Shown here in pieces: positions 55,342 through 63,359 of a stretch of DNA of 64,000 nucleotides (positions are counted from its first letter, which is position 1; each line of letters begins with the position of its first letter). The notes under the pieces were generated by a model. That model made no database searches. It saw nothing but the letters and a program-made list of their open reading frames with translations, and was not told where the DNA came from. The position numbers were made by a program, and so were the translations under genes. The DNA comes from WHSW01 sp963777775 (GTDB lineage: Bacteria; Actinomycetota; Thermoleophilia; Solirubrobacterales; 70-9), in contig CAVZRL010000005.1 in NCBI GenBank assembly GCA_963777775.1, positions 813,332-877,331 of the forward strand. The letters run 5' to 3'.

Positions 55342-56277
55342 TCAGTCGAACTGGTCCATCAGCTCCCCGATCGTCGCCATCATCGGGCTGTCGTCGGGAG
55401 CGTTGTAGGTGACGATCCGGGTCTGCGGGTTGCTGGGCCGGCGGTAGCACTCGGGGAAGAAGACCGGGTAGCCGAAGCGGAAGCCGTACTCGGCCTGCTG
55501 GCCGGCGCGGCGGCTGACGTAGGCCTGGCGCTTGGCGGTGCTGAGCTGCTTGATGAACCGGCAGCCGCTGCTGTTCGTGAAGGCGGGGCTGTTGCCGAGG
55601 TGAAAGTGGACCTGGACCTTGCCGGCCAGGCGGCGGACCGCGTTCAGGTTGATCCGGAAATCGGTGTCCTGGACCTCGAGGAAGTCGGTGTCGGCGGGGA
55701 AGCGGGGGTTGCGTGCGATCCCGAACGCGTTGCCGCCGATCCACTCCCCGTTGGCGTGCGCGTTGGCGACCGCGGCCCGCATCACCTTCGGCTTTTGCCG
55801 CGCGGCCGTGGTGTAGAAGTCGAACATCCAGCCCTCGTTGCCGAACGCCGCCCGCACCTTCGCCATCATCGCGTTCAGCCGGCGGACCGTCGGGTACTCG
55901 AGCGCGTTGAGCTCGATCGCGAACTCCGCCTGCGGGCTGGTCGCGAGCACCGCGGCGCGGATCGTCTCCCAGGCGGCGAGCTCGTCGTCGGTCACCCGCT
56001 CGCCCGCGGTGAAGCGGATCAGGCTCGTGACGTAGGTCGGCCGAAGCTGCGCGAGCGCGGCGCCCACCGACGCCGCCGTCTCGCCGCGCGCCGTCCACTT
56101 GCCGTGCTGGTAGACGCGCACCCAGGCGATCCGCGAGGCGTCGGGCGGGGTTCCCGCCGCGGGAACGGCCCCCGCCCCGCCGGCCTCGCCTCCCCAGCCC
56201 GCGAGCGCGAGCGCAGCGACAAACGTCCCGACCGCGGCCCGGGCACGGACGTCACACAGGAGGCTGATCCGACCCAA
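55342..56277 (-). CDS. Secreted protein, unknown (possibly glycoside-hydrolase-like barrel)
   Basis: A 311-residue protein with a signal-like N-terminus (VGTFVAALALAGWGGEAGGAGA). The mature part has the alternating pattern of a TIM barrel (PTYVTSLIRFTAGERVTDDE, AEFAIELNALEYPTVRRL, GWMFDFYTTAARQKPKVM, IGGNAFGIARNPRFPADTDF, KVQVHFHLGNSP). Two Cys (SSGCRFIKQL and FPECYRRP) may pair. I cannot assign a known family; acidic residues at strand ends (ELN, FDFY, DTDF) make an enzymatic role possible. Confidence 0.6.
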   Translation of the reverse strand: MGRISLLCDVRARAAVGTFVAALALAGWGGEAGGAGAVPAAGTPPDASRIAWVRVYQHGKWTARGETAASVGAALAQLRPTYVTSLIRFTAGERVTDDELAAWETIRAAVLATSPQAEFAIELNALEYPTVRRLNAMMAKVRAAFGNEGWMFDFYTTAARQKPKVMRAAVANAHANGEWIGGNAFGIARNPRFPADTDFLEVQDTDFRINLNAVRRLAGKVQVHFHLGNSPAFTNSSGCRFIKQLSTAKRQAYVSRRAGQQAEYGFRFGYPVFFPECYRRPSNPQTRIVTYNAPDDSPMMATIGELMDQFD

Positions 56278-56398
56278 CTCATCAACTTGATCGGGCAGCG
56301 CGGGCAGATCCTTGACCGCGGGGAACCGGGATACGGCGGCGGATCAAGGTCCTGCGCTCGCCGGGCGCTGTCCGTCAACGCGCACCCGACCTGGGTCG

Positions 56399-57109
56399 TC
56401 ACGAGGACAGCAGCGTCTCGACCGCACGCCGAGGCATCCCGATCCCCTCGACGTGGCAGTGACGCAGCAGCGCCTCGTGGCTCTCCAGCTCGAGCAGCGC
56501 CGCGCGGTGGGTGATCGCCACGTCCTCGAGCACCCGGCCGACGTCGGAGCGCCGCGGTACGCCGGCGAGCGAGATCGCGAACGGGCGCGCGTACTGGGCC
56601 CGGAATCCCTCGGCGTGGACCTGCACCCGACCCCATGCCTCGACGATGCCGACGACCCCGAGCCCGTATGCCAGCTCGCGCCACCCTGCCCGCCTTCCAC
56701 GGGTGCAACGCGTAGAGGCCGCAGCCACAGCTGCCGGCCGGGACCGCGGCCCCGGGCGGATGCGGAATCGGGCATCACGCACTGGGCCCAGGTGCTCTCG
56801 CCGTCCTTGCGCCAGCGCTTCTCGTCACAGCCGAGCCGGACGGCGCCCACTCGATCGGCCGAGAGGCTCCACGCGCGGATTCCGTACAAGCCGCCCGGGG
56901 AGCGCGACCTGCGGCCCCGTCGGCGCGGCGCCGCGGCCGCTGATGGCGGCCTCTCACCGGCTCGAGCCTTCCCGCGCGGGCTCGGGCTCACGCTCCGGCT
57001 CGGGTTGGGGAGCCGGATCCGGCTGCGGCCGGTCGGTCTCCGTTTCGGCAGGGGTGGGCAACTTGGCCGGCTCGACGATGATCGTCCGGTACGGGTCACT
57101 GAACCTCAT
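56399..57109 (-). pseudogene. Unfamiliar family member P1, frame-broken
   Basis: ATG 57109 has a perfect GGAGGTG site. Coding pieces in different frames, in order: SDPYRTIIVEPAKLPTP with a PEPEREPEPA tail; VALPGRL then YGIRAWSLSADRV and LGCDEKRWRKDGESTWAQC; CGCGLYALHPWKAG; and LGVVGIVEAWGRVQVH, GFRAQYARPFAISLAGV, LRHCHVEGIGMPRRAVE to the stop at 56399. About four single-base breaks are needed. It is paralogous to the gene at 58184-59733. Function unknown; cytoplasmic as far as seen. Confidence 0.55.
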
Positions 57110-57277
57110 CCGAATTCACCTCCATCGGTTCCGGCGGTAGCACCGTGCCTCGACCCGGAGGTCTCGGTCGGTTGCTGCGGCGTCGCGGGGCCGGATCCCT
57201 CAGCCGCTCTTGATGGATTAACGCGAGCGAGTCTAGCCGGCGCGGCGCGGTCGATCAGTTCGCCGCGGCGCGGCGTA

Positions 57278-57287
57278 CTTAGCTAAG
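57278..57287. promoter_or_regulatory. Putative toxin-antitoxin operator
   Basis: CTTAGCTAAG, a perfect 10-bp palindrome, followed seven bases later by TAGGATA, a plausible -10 element, about 44 bases before the antitoxin start. Phd/YefM antitoxins repress their own promoters by binding such palindromes. The remaining intergenic DNA (57112-57277) shows no other clear signal. Confidence 0.5.
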
Positions 57288-57330
57288 ACGGACTAGGATA
57301 GAGGCCGGGAGCCAACCAGGGGAGAGATCG

Positions 57331-57576
57331 TTGCCCGAGCCGACTCAGTTCAACATGCACGACGCGAAGACCAACCTCTCGCGCCTGGTCGAGCGGGTCG
57401 AGGCCGGCGAGGAGATCGTGATCGCCCGCAACGGCCGACCGGTTGCGATGCTGGTCCCGGCACCGGGAGCGTCGCGGGCCGGGATCGAGGGCGCCTGGGC
57501 GGGCCAGGTCGAGATCGCCGGCGACTTCGACGAGCTGCCCGAGGAGCTCGCGCGCGCCTTCGGGATGCTCGACTGA
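57331..57576 (+). CDS. Phd/YefM-type antitoxin
   Basis: An 81-residue antitoxin. FNMHDAKTNLSRLVERVEAGEEIVIARNGRPVAMLVP is the DNA-binding and dimerisation domain (shown here across two strands and a helix), and the acidic tail (EIAGDFDELPEELARAFG) is the toxin-binding part. The TTG start at 57331 is preceded by GGGGAGAG. The stop overlaps the toxin's start by 4 bases. Confidence 0.9.
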   Translation: MPEPTQFNMHDAKTNLSRLVERVEAGEEIVIARNGRPVAMLVPAPGASRAGIEGAWAGQVEIAGDFDELPEELARAFGMLD

Positions 57577-57956
57577 ACGCCCTGCTCGACACGCACGCCC
57601 TGCTGTTGCTGCTCAGCGGTCGTGAGCTACTCGGGCGGCGCGCCCGCGAGGTCGTCCTCAGCCGCCGCAACCGGGTCGCCGTCAGCGCCGCGACGATCTG
57701 GGAGGTCGAGATCAAGCGTGCGCTCGGCAAGCTCGTCGCTCCCGACGATCTGACCGAGCAGCTCGCCACCCACGGCTTCACCCAGCTCCCGATCCGCTGG
57801 GAGCACGCGGTCGCGGCCGGGCGGCTGCCCGCCCATCACCGCGACCCGTTCGACCGCATGCTGATCGCCCAGGCGATGCTCGAGGACCTGGTCGTGGTCA
57901 CCGGCGACGTGTCGTTCGCGGACTACGACGTCGGCACCCTCGACCCGCTGGCCTGA
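57573..57956 (+). CDS. PIN-domain toxin (VapC-type) with apparent CTG start
   Basis: A PIN-domain RNase of about 127 residues. Catalytic acids: Asp in NALLDTHALL, Glu in IWEVEIKRAL, Asp in HRDPFDRMLIAQA and Asp in VVTGDVSF. To include the first essential Asp the frame must begin at CTG 57573, which overlaps the antitoxin stop as CTGA. The next usable start (TTG 57606) would lose that residue. Either CTG is used, or the base is an error for ATG or GTG. It would cleave tRNA or other RNA when not bound by the antitoxin. Confidence 0.88.
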   Translation: MNALLDTHALLLLLSGRELLGRRAREVVLSRRNRVAVSAATIWEVEIKRALGKLVAPDDLTEQLATHGFTQLPIRWEHAVAAGRLPAHHRDPFDRMLIAQAMLEDLVVVTGDVSFADYDVGTLDPLA

Positions 57957-58010
57957 CCGCGGGCTCGGCTGCGTGGCGCGGAGCCACCCGACCTAGGAGG
58001 CCGGTCGAAA

Positions 58011-58026
58011 CGACTTGCGAAAGTCG
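58011..58026. other. Small hairpin downstream of toxin gene
   Basis: CGACTT-GCGA-AAGTCG is a perfect 6-bp stem, 54 bases after the toxin stop. A longer pairing (CCCCGCCG near 58066 with CGGCGGGG near 58155) brackets the rest of the 57957-58183 gap. They may form a terminator region or a larger fold between the convergent toxin and P2 genes. Nothing else is recognised there. Confidence 0.35.
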
Positions 58027-58183
58027 CATGTTTAGCGCGACGTTGCGGAGTAGACTGTTTCTTGCCCCGCCGCCAAGGTTTCTGGCCTCAGAGCGGTAGT
58101 ACGCCGACACGCGAGCAACGCGACAAGGCAACGCACCCTGAGGCGCACAGGATCGACGGCGGGGCTGGTCGTTTTGCTCCCTC

Positions 58184-59733
58184 CTAGCCGGCGCCGGCGG
58201 CGTGCTCGGGGAAGATGAACGGGTAGGTCTCGACCGCGCGCAGCCACCCGGGACAATCACCAGACTCGACGAGCGGCACGACCTGCCTGCCTCGTTCGAC
58301 CGCGGCGCGACCGAGCGCGACCGGCCCCGCGCCGCCGATCTCGCCTGCTGCGTTGCGGGCGACAATCGTGACCCCGGCCCCGCGAGCCGCCCTGCCCGCC
58401 TCCACCGCGACGCTGAGCCTGCACCGACCGCGGTCGAGCGCCGGATCGCCGAGGGCGACCGGGGGCTTCGCGTCCCGCGCCGGTTCGCGCCGGGCGACGA
58501 CCTCCGTTTCGAATCGCAGCCGCTCGGACACCGTCGGTGGTCCGCGGGCCGCCAGCTCGTCGACCAGGACCCCGGTCTCGCCCGGCAGCAGCGTCGGTCG
58601 CCAGTCGACCTTGCTCCGTCCGCCAAGTCGGACCACGCGGTCGCCGTCGCGGTCGAGCACCTTCCCGCGCGCGAACGCGGCCAGCGCGACCCGTTTCTCG
58701 CTCGTGTTGCGGACGATCGCGACGTAGCGCGGCCCGTCGTCGGTCCAGACCAGCGCCTGGTCGACCACGCGTAGCTTGCGGGCCGAGAACGGCTCGCCGG
58801 AGGAGCCGAAGTCGCCGTTGATGACCGCGATCAGGATCGTCACCCCGAACAAATGCGACGAAGCCGTACCAGAGAAGCGCCGCCAGCCCAAAGAACCCCA
58901 TCCACACCCACTCGCCGAGCCGAGACGTCCACTCGCCGAGCCGGGACCTCCACCGGGCTGCTGCTCGGGACTCGCTCTGTGCGAGAGCGTGGCTCCGCTT
59001 CGGGACCAGCGAGCGAACGACTTGGCGCGACAGCCCCATGCCACGGTCGCGGCAGTAGGCGACGAGGTCGTGAGGGTCGTCGACCGCGACCAGCTCGGCG
59101 CGGTACCGGCGAGCGAGCCGGGCGAGGATCTCGCCGGTGTCGCTGTCCGGGCGAACCCCGGCGACGGCGATCACGATCGGCCGCGCGTACTCGGCCCGGA
59201 ACCCAGCCTCGTGCACCTCGACCCGCCCCCACGCCTCGACGATTCCGGCGACCGCGCCCAGCTGGCCCGACGCTCCGCCGAGATAGGACGAGCGCGGTCT
59301 GCGCCGCGTGCGGGTGGACGGCGTAGAGGCCGCAGCCGCAGTCGGGCTCGGGCGCGCGGTGTCGGCGGAGTCGACGCCCGCTCCGCGCAGTCCCCGGTTG
59401 CAGACCGGCGACCGTCGGCTCGCCGCCGGCCTTCCAGCCGCCTCCGGTCACCCCGTGCAGCGACGCCGAGTCGCATCCCAGAACTCGATCGACCAGACCC
59501 GGATCCCGTGGATCCGCCCGGCAATCAGCGGCGTGTCCGTCGCTCGCCACGATCGTCGCCGTGTCAGGGAGCCTCGACCGGCTCCCGCTCGCGCTCGGGC
59601 GCGCGCTCGCGTCGGGCGTCGCGGGCGCGGCTCTCGGCTCGCGCTCCGGCTCGGGCTCCGGCGCCGGCTCCGGGGGAGCCGGCTGCTCGATCGGCTGCAC
59701 GATGATCGTTCGCGAAGGGCCCGGCAGGGTCAT
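58184..59733 (-). pseudogene. Unfamiliar family member P2 with membrane span, frame-broken
   Basis: ATG 59733 has GAGGAGGAG upstream. Pieces in order: SRTIIVQPIEQPAPP with a PEPEREP tail; TPLIAGRIHGIRVWSI; DRVLGCDSASLHGVTGGGW; CGCGLYAVHPHAAQTAL; YLGGASGQLGAVAGIVEAWG, VEVHEAGFRAEYARPIVIAV, RDRGMGLSRQVVRSLVP; a span VWMGFFGLAALLWYGFVAFV; then an exported-looking domain (VTILIAVINGDFGSSGE, YVAIVRNTSEKRVALAAF, LPGETGVLVDELAARGP) to the stop at 58184. At least three frame breaks (about 59485, 59295, 58845). Reconstructed length about 515; paralogue of P1 with an extra membrane half. Confidence 0.55.
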
Positions 59734-60148
59734 CGTCTCCTCCTCGGTCGTGTTCCTCCGGCGCGGACTTGGCGCCGTCGCGCGCGCCTGTCTCGCGGCG
59801 GCGGCGGTTGCGCCGCTTCGACGGGCGAGCTCGGAGATCCCGGTGCGGTCGAGGCAGGTGACCGCGACCGCGACCGGGAAGCGGCCGCCGGACGCCGCAC
59901 CGGCAGCACCAGGTCCGTCATCGCCGACCAGCACGTAGGCGTCTGCGGGCTCTGCCCGCTGGCGCTCGGCCAGCCAGGCGGGCGGGTCGGCGACGATCCG
60001 TGCCCTGCTCCCAGATCAGCCGCGCGAGCTCACGCGCGCCGGCCTCGCGCTCGAGCGCCGGCCTGATCCGCTCCACGTAGCGCTCGCAGGCGTGGGCGCT
60101 CAGCTCGAGGTCGGCGAGCTCGATCTCGGTCGCGGTCAGTGCCTCCAT
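59730..60148 (-). pseudogene. Small unknown protein upstream of P2, frame-broken
   Basis: ATG 60148 opens EALTATEIELADLELSAHAC, ERYVERIRPALEREAGA and RELARLIWEQ; sense then continues in another frame from about 60003 (ARIVADPPAWLAERQRAEPA, DAYVLVGDDG, GGRFPVAVAVTCLDRTG). The LSAHACERYVERIRP pattern and beta-rich second half resemble small toxin-like or DUF proteins of phage regions, but I cannot name it. A stop at 59730-59732 overlaps the P2 start, so the two are likely coupled. Confidence 0.5.
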
Positions 60149-60290
60149 GCAGGACGGTCGGCAGGCCGCTAGACGCCGCCGTCGCCAGACCGGATCCTGA
60201 CGCCCAGCCCCGGGACCTGGCTCCGGAAGCCGCTCGTTTCGTCTGCCACAAGCGCTACTCTGCGCGACCCGCGCGTCAGGGAAGGCGCGC

Positions 60291-60987
60291 GTGCAGCGAC
60301 CATCCGATCATCGAACCGAAGACTTGGCTGACCAATTCGACTGCTTGAACGAGGGCGAGCTGCAGAAGCACAGCTCCGATGACCTCATCACCTACATCCG
60401 CGAAGCCTCAGATGCGGGGCGGCCCGACTGTGCCAAGACCGGCCTCGCAATCCTCTGCTATCGCCATCTCGACGACGTCAAGCGCCGGATCAGCATCCGG
60501 GTCCCGGCGAAGGACGTCGAGGACACCGCGATGACCGTGATGCTGGCGGCGCTGCAATCGACCTTCGACGGAACCTCGATCGGGGAGTTCGTCAACTGGC
60601 TGCAACAGGATCGTCGACCGCCGCGGGATCGCCGACTACTGGCGCGGCCGGGAGCACAAGCCGGAAGAGGCGCCGCTGCCGACTGAGCACTTGGGCGAGG
60701 AGGAGGTCTGGGGCGAGGAGCCCTCCGAGGAGGACGAAACCGGCAGGGTGCTCGTAGAGTCCGTCGCCGATGAGTGCCTCGAGCCCCTGGGCGAGCCGCA
60801 CCGCCTGGTGATCGAGCTCAACGTCTATCAGGACCTGGACGCGACCGAGACCGCCGACCTCGTCAACGAGACGCACCCGGACCTCGACCCGCCGATGAGC
60901 GCGACCAACGTGCACAAGGTCGTCAGCCGTTACCGGGACTGCCTGCGGGAAAAGCTCGCTGACGATCAGGATCACGACCCGGACTGA
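60291..60987 (+). pseudogene. ECF-like sigma factor, frame-broken
   Basis: The GTG start at 60291 follows GGAAGGCGCG. Region 2 is seen as AILCYRHLDDVKRRISIRV, VPAKDVEDTAMTVMLAALQ and GTSIGEFVNWLQ. One extra base at about 60605 moves the sense to RIVDRRGIADYWRGREHKPE, then a long acidic linker (EEVWGEEPSEEDETG) and region 4 (PHRLVIELNVYQDLDATETA, MSATNVHKVVSRYRDCLRE). Restored length is about 231. It heads a sigma/HTH/ImmA-IrrE series, 3 bases before the HTH gene. Confidence 0.7.
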
Positions 60988-60990
60988 GCC

Positions 60991-61641
60991 ATGCCAGATG
61001 TCCACGAGCTCCTCTCGGAGTACATCGCCGAACACCGGGCGGGCGGCGAGGCCGACCCGCGCGCCTACCTCGAGCGCGTCGACGGCCTCGACCGCGCCGA
61101 GCTCGCGACCCTGATCGACGCATACCTCGCCCGCTCCCCGGGACAGGACTGGGACCCCGCGGCCTATCGAGGCTCGGCCGCCGAGCAGGTTGCCGAGGGC
61201 TTTGCGCGCTCGCTCGAGCTCGGGGCCGCCGGCTGGTGGCCGACCGTGCTGCCAAGGCTGCGAGACCGGCTCCAGATGACCCGCCGGCAGGTGGTCGAGA
61301 AGCTCACCGCGGCGCTCGGCTTCGCCGGTCAGGAGGAGCGCGTCGGCGCCTACTACCACCAGATGGAGCACGGGACGCTCGACTCCGCCCGGGTCTCCGA
61401 CCAGGTACTCGACGCGCTGGCGCAGATCTACGGCACGACCGCCGAGCTGCTGCGCGAGATCGGAGAGCCGATCGGCGAGGGGCGCGAGCCGGGCGAGCTG
61501 CCGGCGATGGCCCGGGTCGCGTTCCCGAAGGCAGCGCAGCCGCCCGCTGCGGATGAGCCCGAGGCGGAGGCGAGACCCGAGCCGGTGGCGCCGGCGAGGG
61601 AGCGAGACGCGATCGACGAGCTGTTCACGGGCGGCCCCTGA
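60991..61641 (+). CDS. XRE-like HTH protein between sigma factor and ImmA/IrrE protease
   Basis: A 216-residue protein. The N-terminal ~75 residues are helical (VHELLSEYIAEHRAGGEADPRAYLERV in part). The centre has an HTH-like region (LPRLRDRLQMTRRQVVEKLTAALG, then VGAYYHQMEHGTLDSARVS and VLDALAQIYGTTAELLREIG). The C-terminus is a disordered Pro/Ala/Glu tail ending DAIDELFTGG. In ImmA/IrrE systems the partner XRE repressor is the protease substrate, so this may be an anti-sigma or repressor cleaved by the next gene's product. That link is inference. Confidence 0.7.
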   Translation: MPDVHELLSEYIAEHRAGGEADPRAYLERVDGLDRAELATLIDAYLARSPGQDWDPAAYRGSAAEQVAEGFARSLELGAAGWWPTVLPRLRDRLQMTRRQVVEKLTAALGFAGQEERVGAYYHQMEHGTLDSARVSDQVLDALAQIYGTTAELLREIGEPIGEGREPGELPAMARVAFPKAAQPPAADEPEAEARPEPVAPARERDAIDELFTGGP

Positions 61642-61866
61642 GCGGGCCGTCCGTCGTTTGTCGGCGGCCACCGACTGTCAGCTCGGGCATGACCGCCCCG
61701 ACCACAAGCCCAATGACCCGCCAGGCGGCAAGTCGCCCCTTCCTGCTCTTCCGCTTCGCCCTCCGCGAGGGCGACTTCCTGCTCGCGCGCCTGATCGCGC
61801 GGGCGCTGTGGCGGGGGCGCGAACGCGGTGCTGGCGCGCGGAGCGGCCGGGCTAGGATCGAAGCCG

Positions 61867-62422
61867 ATGGAGGAGATCGAGCTGCGCGCCGAGACGGTCC
61901 TCGCCGAGCTCCCGGAGTACATCTGGTCCGGCGACCGGCCGCCGATTCCGATCCACGAGATCGCCGACAGCCACTTCGGCCTTCACGTCCGCAAGGTCTC
62001 GCCGGCGGAGATGCGCGCCGCCCCGGGCTGCCCCGACCTCGGCGACGACGAGACGCTGTCCGGCCTCCTGCTCCCGAGCCTGGGCGAGATCTGGGTCAAC
62101 TCCGAGGAGGCCGGGCTGTGGCCCGAGCGCGAGCGGTTCACGATCGCCCACGAGCTCGGCCACCACGTCCTGCACGCGACCGGCCAGCAGACTCTGTTCT
62201 GCCGCAGGCCGAGCGTCGACCCCGAGCGAGGAACCGGTCGCCCCGCCGTCGCCGCTGCCGGTGATCGAGCGGGAGGCGAACACGTTCGCCGCCGCGCTGC
62301 TGATGCCGGCCGAGATGATCGAGCGCTACTACCGCAGCACCGGCCGCGATTTCCACAAGCTCTGCGGCGTGTTCGAATCCTCCGGCGCCGCGATGAGCCG
62401 CCGCCTGCGCGCGGTGATCTGA
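61867..62422 (+). pseudogene. ImmA/IrrE-family metalloprotease, frame-broken
   Basis: ATG 61867 starts EEIELRAETVLAELPEYIW; IPIHEIADSHFGLHVRKV and the zinc motif RFTIAHELGHHVLHATG (HExxH) follow. After CRRPSVDP one extra C near 62222 breaks the frame; sense resumes as SEEPVAPPSPLPVIEREAN, TFAAALLMPAEMIERYYR and LCGVFESSGAAMSRRLRAV. The REANTFAAALLMP block supplies the third metal ligand and is diagnostic. Restored length is about 184. Such proteases cut XRE repressors during stress or phage/ICE induction. Confidence 0.8.
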
Positions 62423-62438
62423 GCTCCGCCGGCCGCCG

Positions 62439-62825
62439 ATGACCATCGAGGAGGCCCGCGCGTTCATCGAGCAGGTGCCGTGGCGGCACGTGAAGATGGT
62501 TCCAGTGGGCGAGGGCCTGGAGGATGGCGGCGTCCAGAGGTGGGGCGAGCACCGCCACGAGACGCCCGATCCCCACGAGTACGTAATCGCCGAATGGCGC
62601 GAGGTCCCGGATCTGGGCTTCCGGCGCTTCCGCGCCCTGATCGAGCAGAAGGGCTACCGCGCCACCTACCGGGCGCCCTACCGGCCCGAGGTCGAGATGA
62701 CGAACCGGTACCTCGAGCTCGACGGCTGGTGCTACTGGTTCATCGGCCCGAACATGCTCAACCGGGAGCGGGCCGAGCATCGCAAGCACGTGCCGATCCC
62801 AGAGCAACCGACCCGGCTGGATTAG
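62439..62825 (+). CDS. Conserved hypothetical protein
   Basis: A 128-residue protein, intact, 16 bases after the protease gene. TIEEARAFIEQVPWRHVKMVP, YVIAEWREVPDLGFRRFRAL and RYLELDGWCYWFIGPNMLNRE are its main pieces. It has many aromatic and charged residues and no membrane segment. No family recognised. Its reading frame is undisturbed although its neighbours are broken. Confidence 0.65.
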   Translation: MTIEEARAFIEQVPWRHVKMVPVGEGLEDGGVQRWGEHRHETPDPHEYVIAEWREVPDLGFRRFRALIEQKGYRATYRAPYRPEVEMTNRYLELDGWCYWFIGPNMLNRERAEHRKHVPIPEQPTRLD

Positions 62826-62870
62826 CGCACCGGCTGTCAGCTGACCGACGTAATCCCCGACCTGCAAGGG

Positions 62871-63359
62871 GTGGAACCCAAGCCCCAGACCTACTTTGCC
62901 TACGGCTCGAACCTGAACCGGCACGAGATGCGGCGTCGCTGCCCCCATGCGCAGCCGCAGGTCACGGCGTCGCTGCACGGTTGGCGGCTGGCCTTCCGCG
63001 GCGTCGCCGACATCGAGCCCGCCGAGGGTCGCCTCGTCCACGGCGCGCTCTGGTCGCTCGTGCGACCGCGGCCTCGAGGCGCTCGATCTCTACGAGGGCG
63101 CCCCGACCCACTATCGCCGCCACCGGGTCGAGGTCTCGACCGCCAACGGCATCCGTCCGTGATCGCCTACGTGATGACCGACCCGTCCTATCTCGGTCTC
63201 CCCTCGCCGCTCTACCTGGAGCGGATCGCGGCCGGATACCGCGATTGGGGCCTTCCCGAGAGCGCACTGGGACGCGCGGTCCGCGAGACCCGGATCGAGC
63301 TCGAGCGGCTCGGAGAGCCGGTCAGCTTCGGCGCCCCGCGAACGACCAACCGGGTGTGA
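62871..63359 (+). pseudogene. Gamma-glutamylcyclotransferase-like protein, frame-broken
   Basis: The GTG start at 62871 follows AAGGGG. YFAYGSNLNRHEMRRRCP is the substrate-binding loop of the GGCT/AIG2 fold, then LHGWRLAFRGVADIEPA and LVHGALWSL. A shift near 63058 leads to DRGLEALDLYEGAPTHYRRH (with the catalytic-type Glu in LYEG), and a second near 63160 returns to VIAYVMTDPSYLGLPSP and the original frame to 63359. With both corrected the length is about 162. The role could be glutathione or gamma-glutamylamine turnover. Confidence 0.7.

Noticed and set aside
57606..57956. TTG 57606 as toxin start
   Set aside because: It would remove the first catalytic Asp and the first beta strand of the PIN fold.
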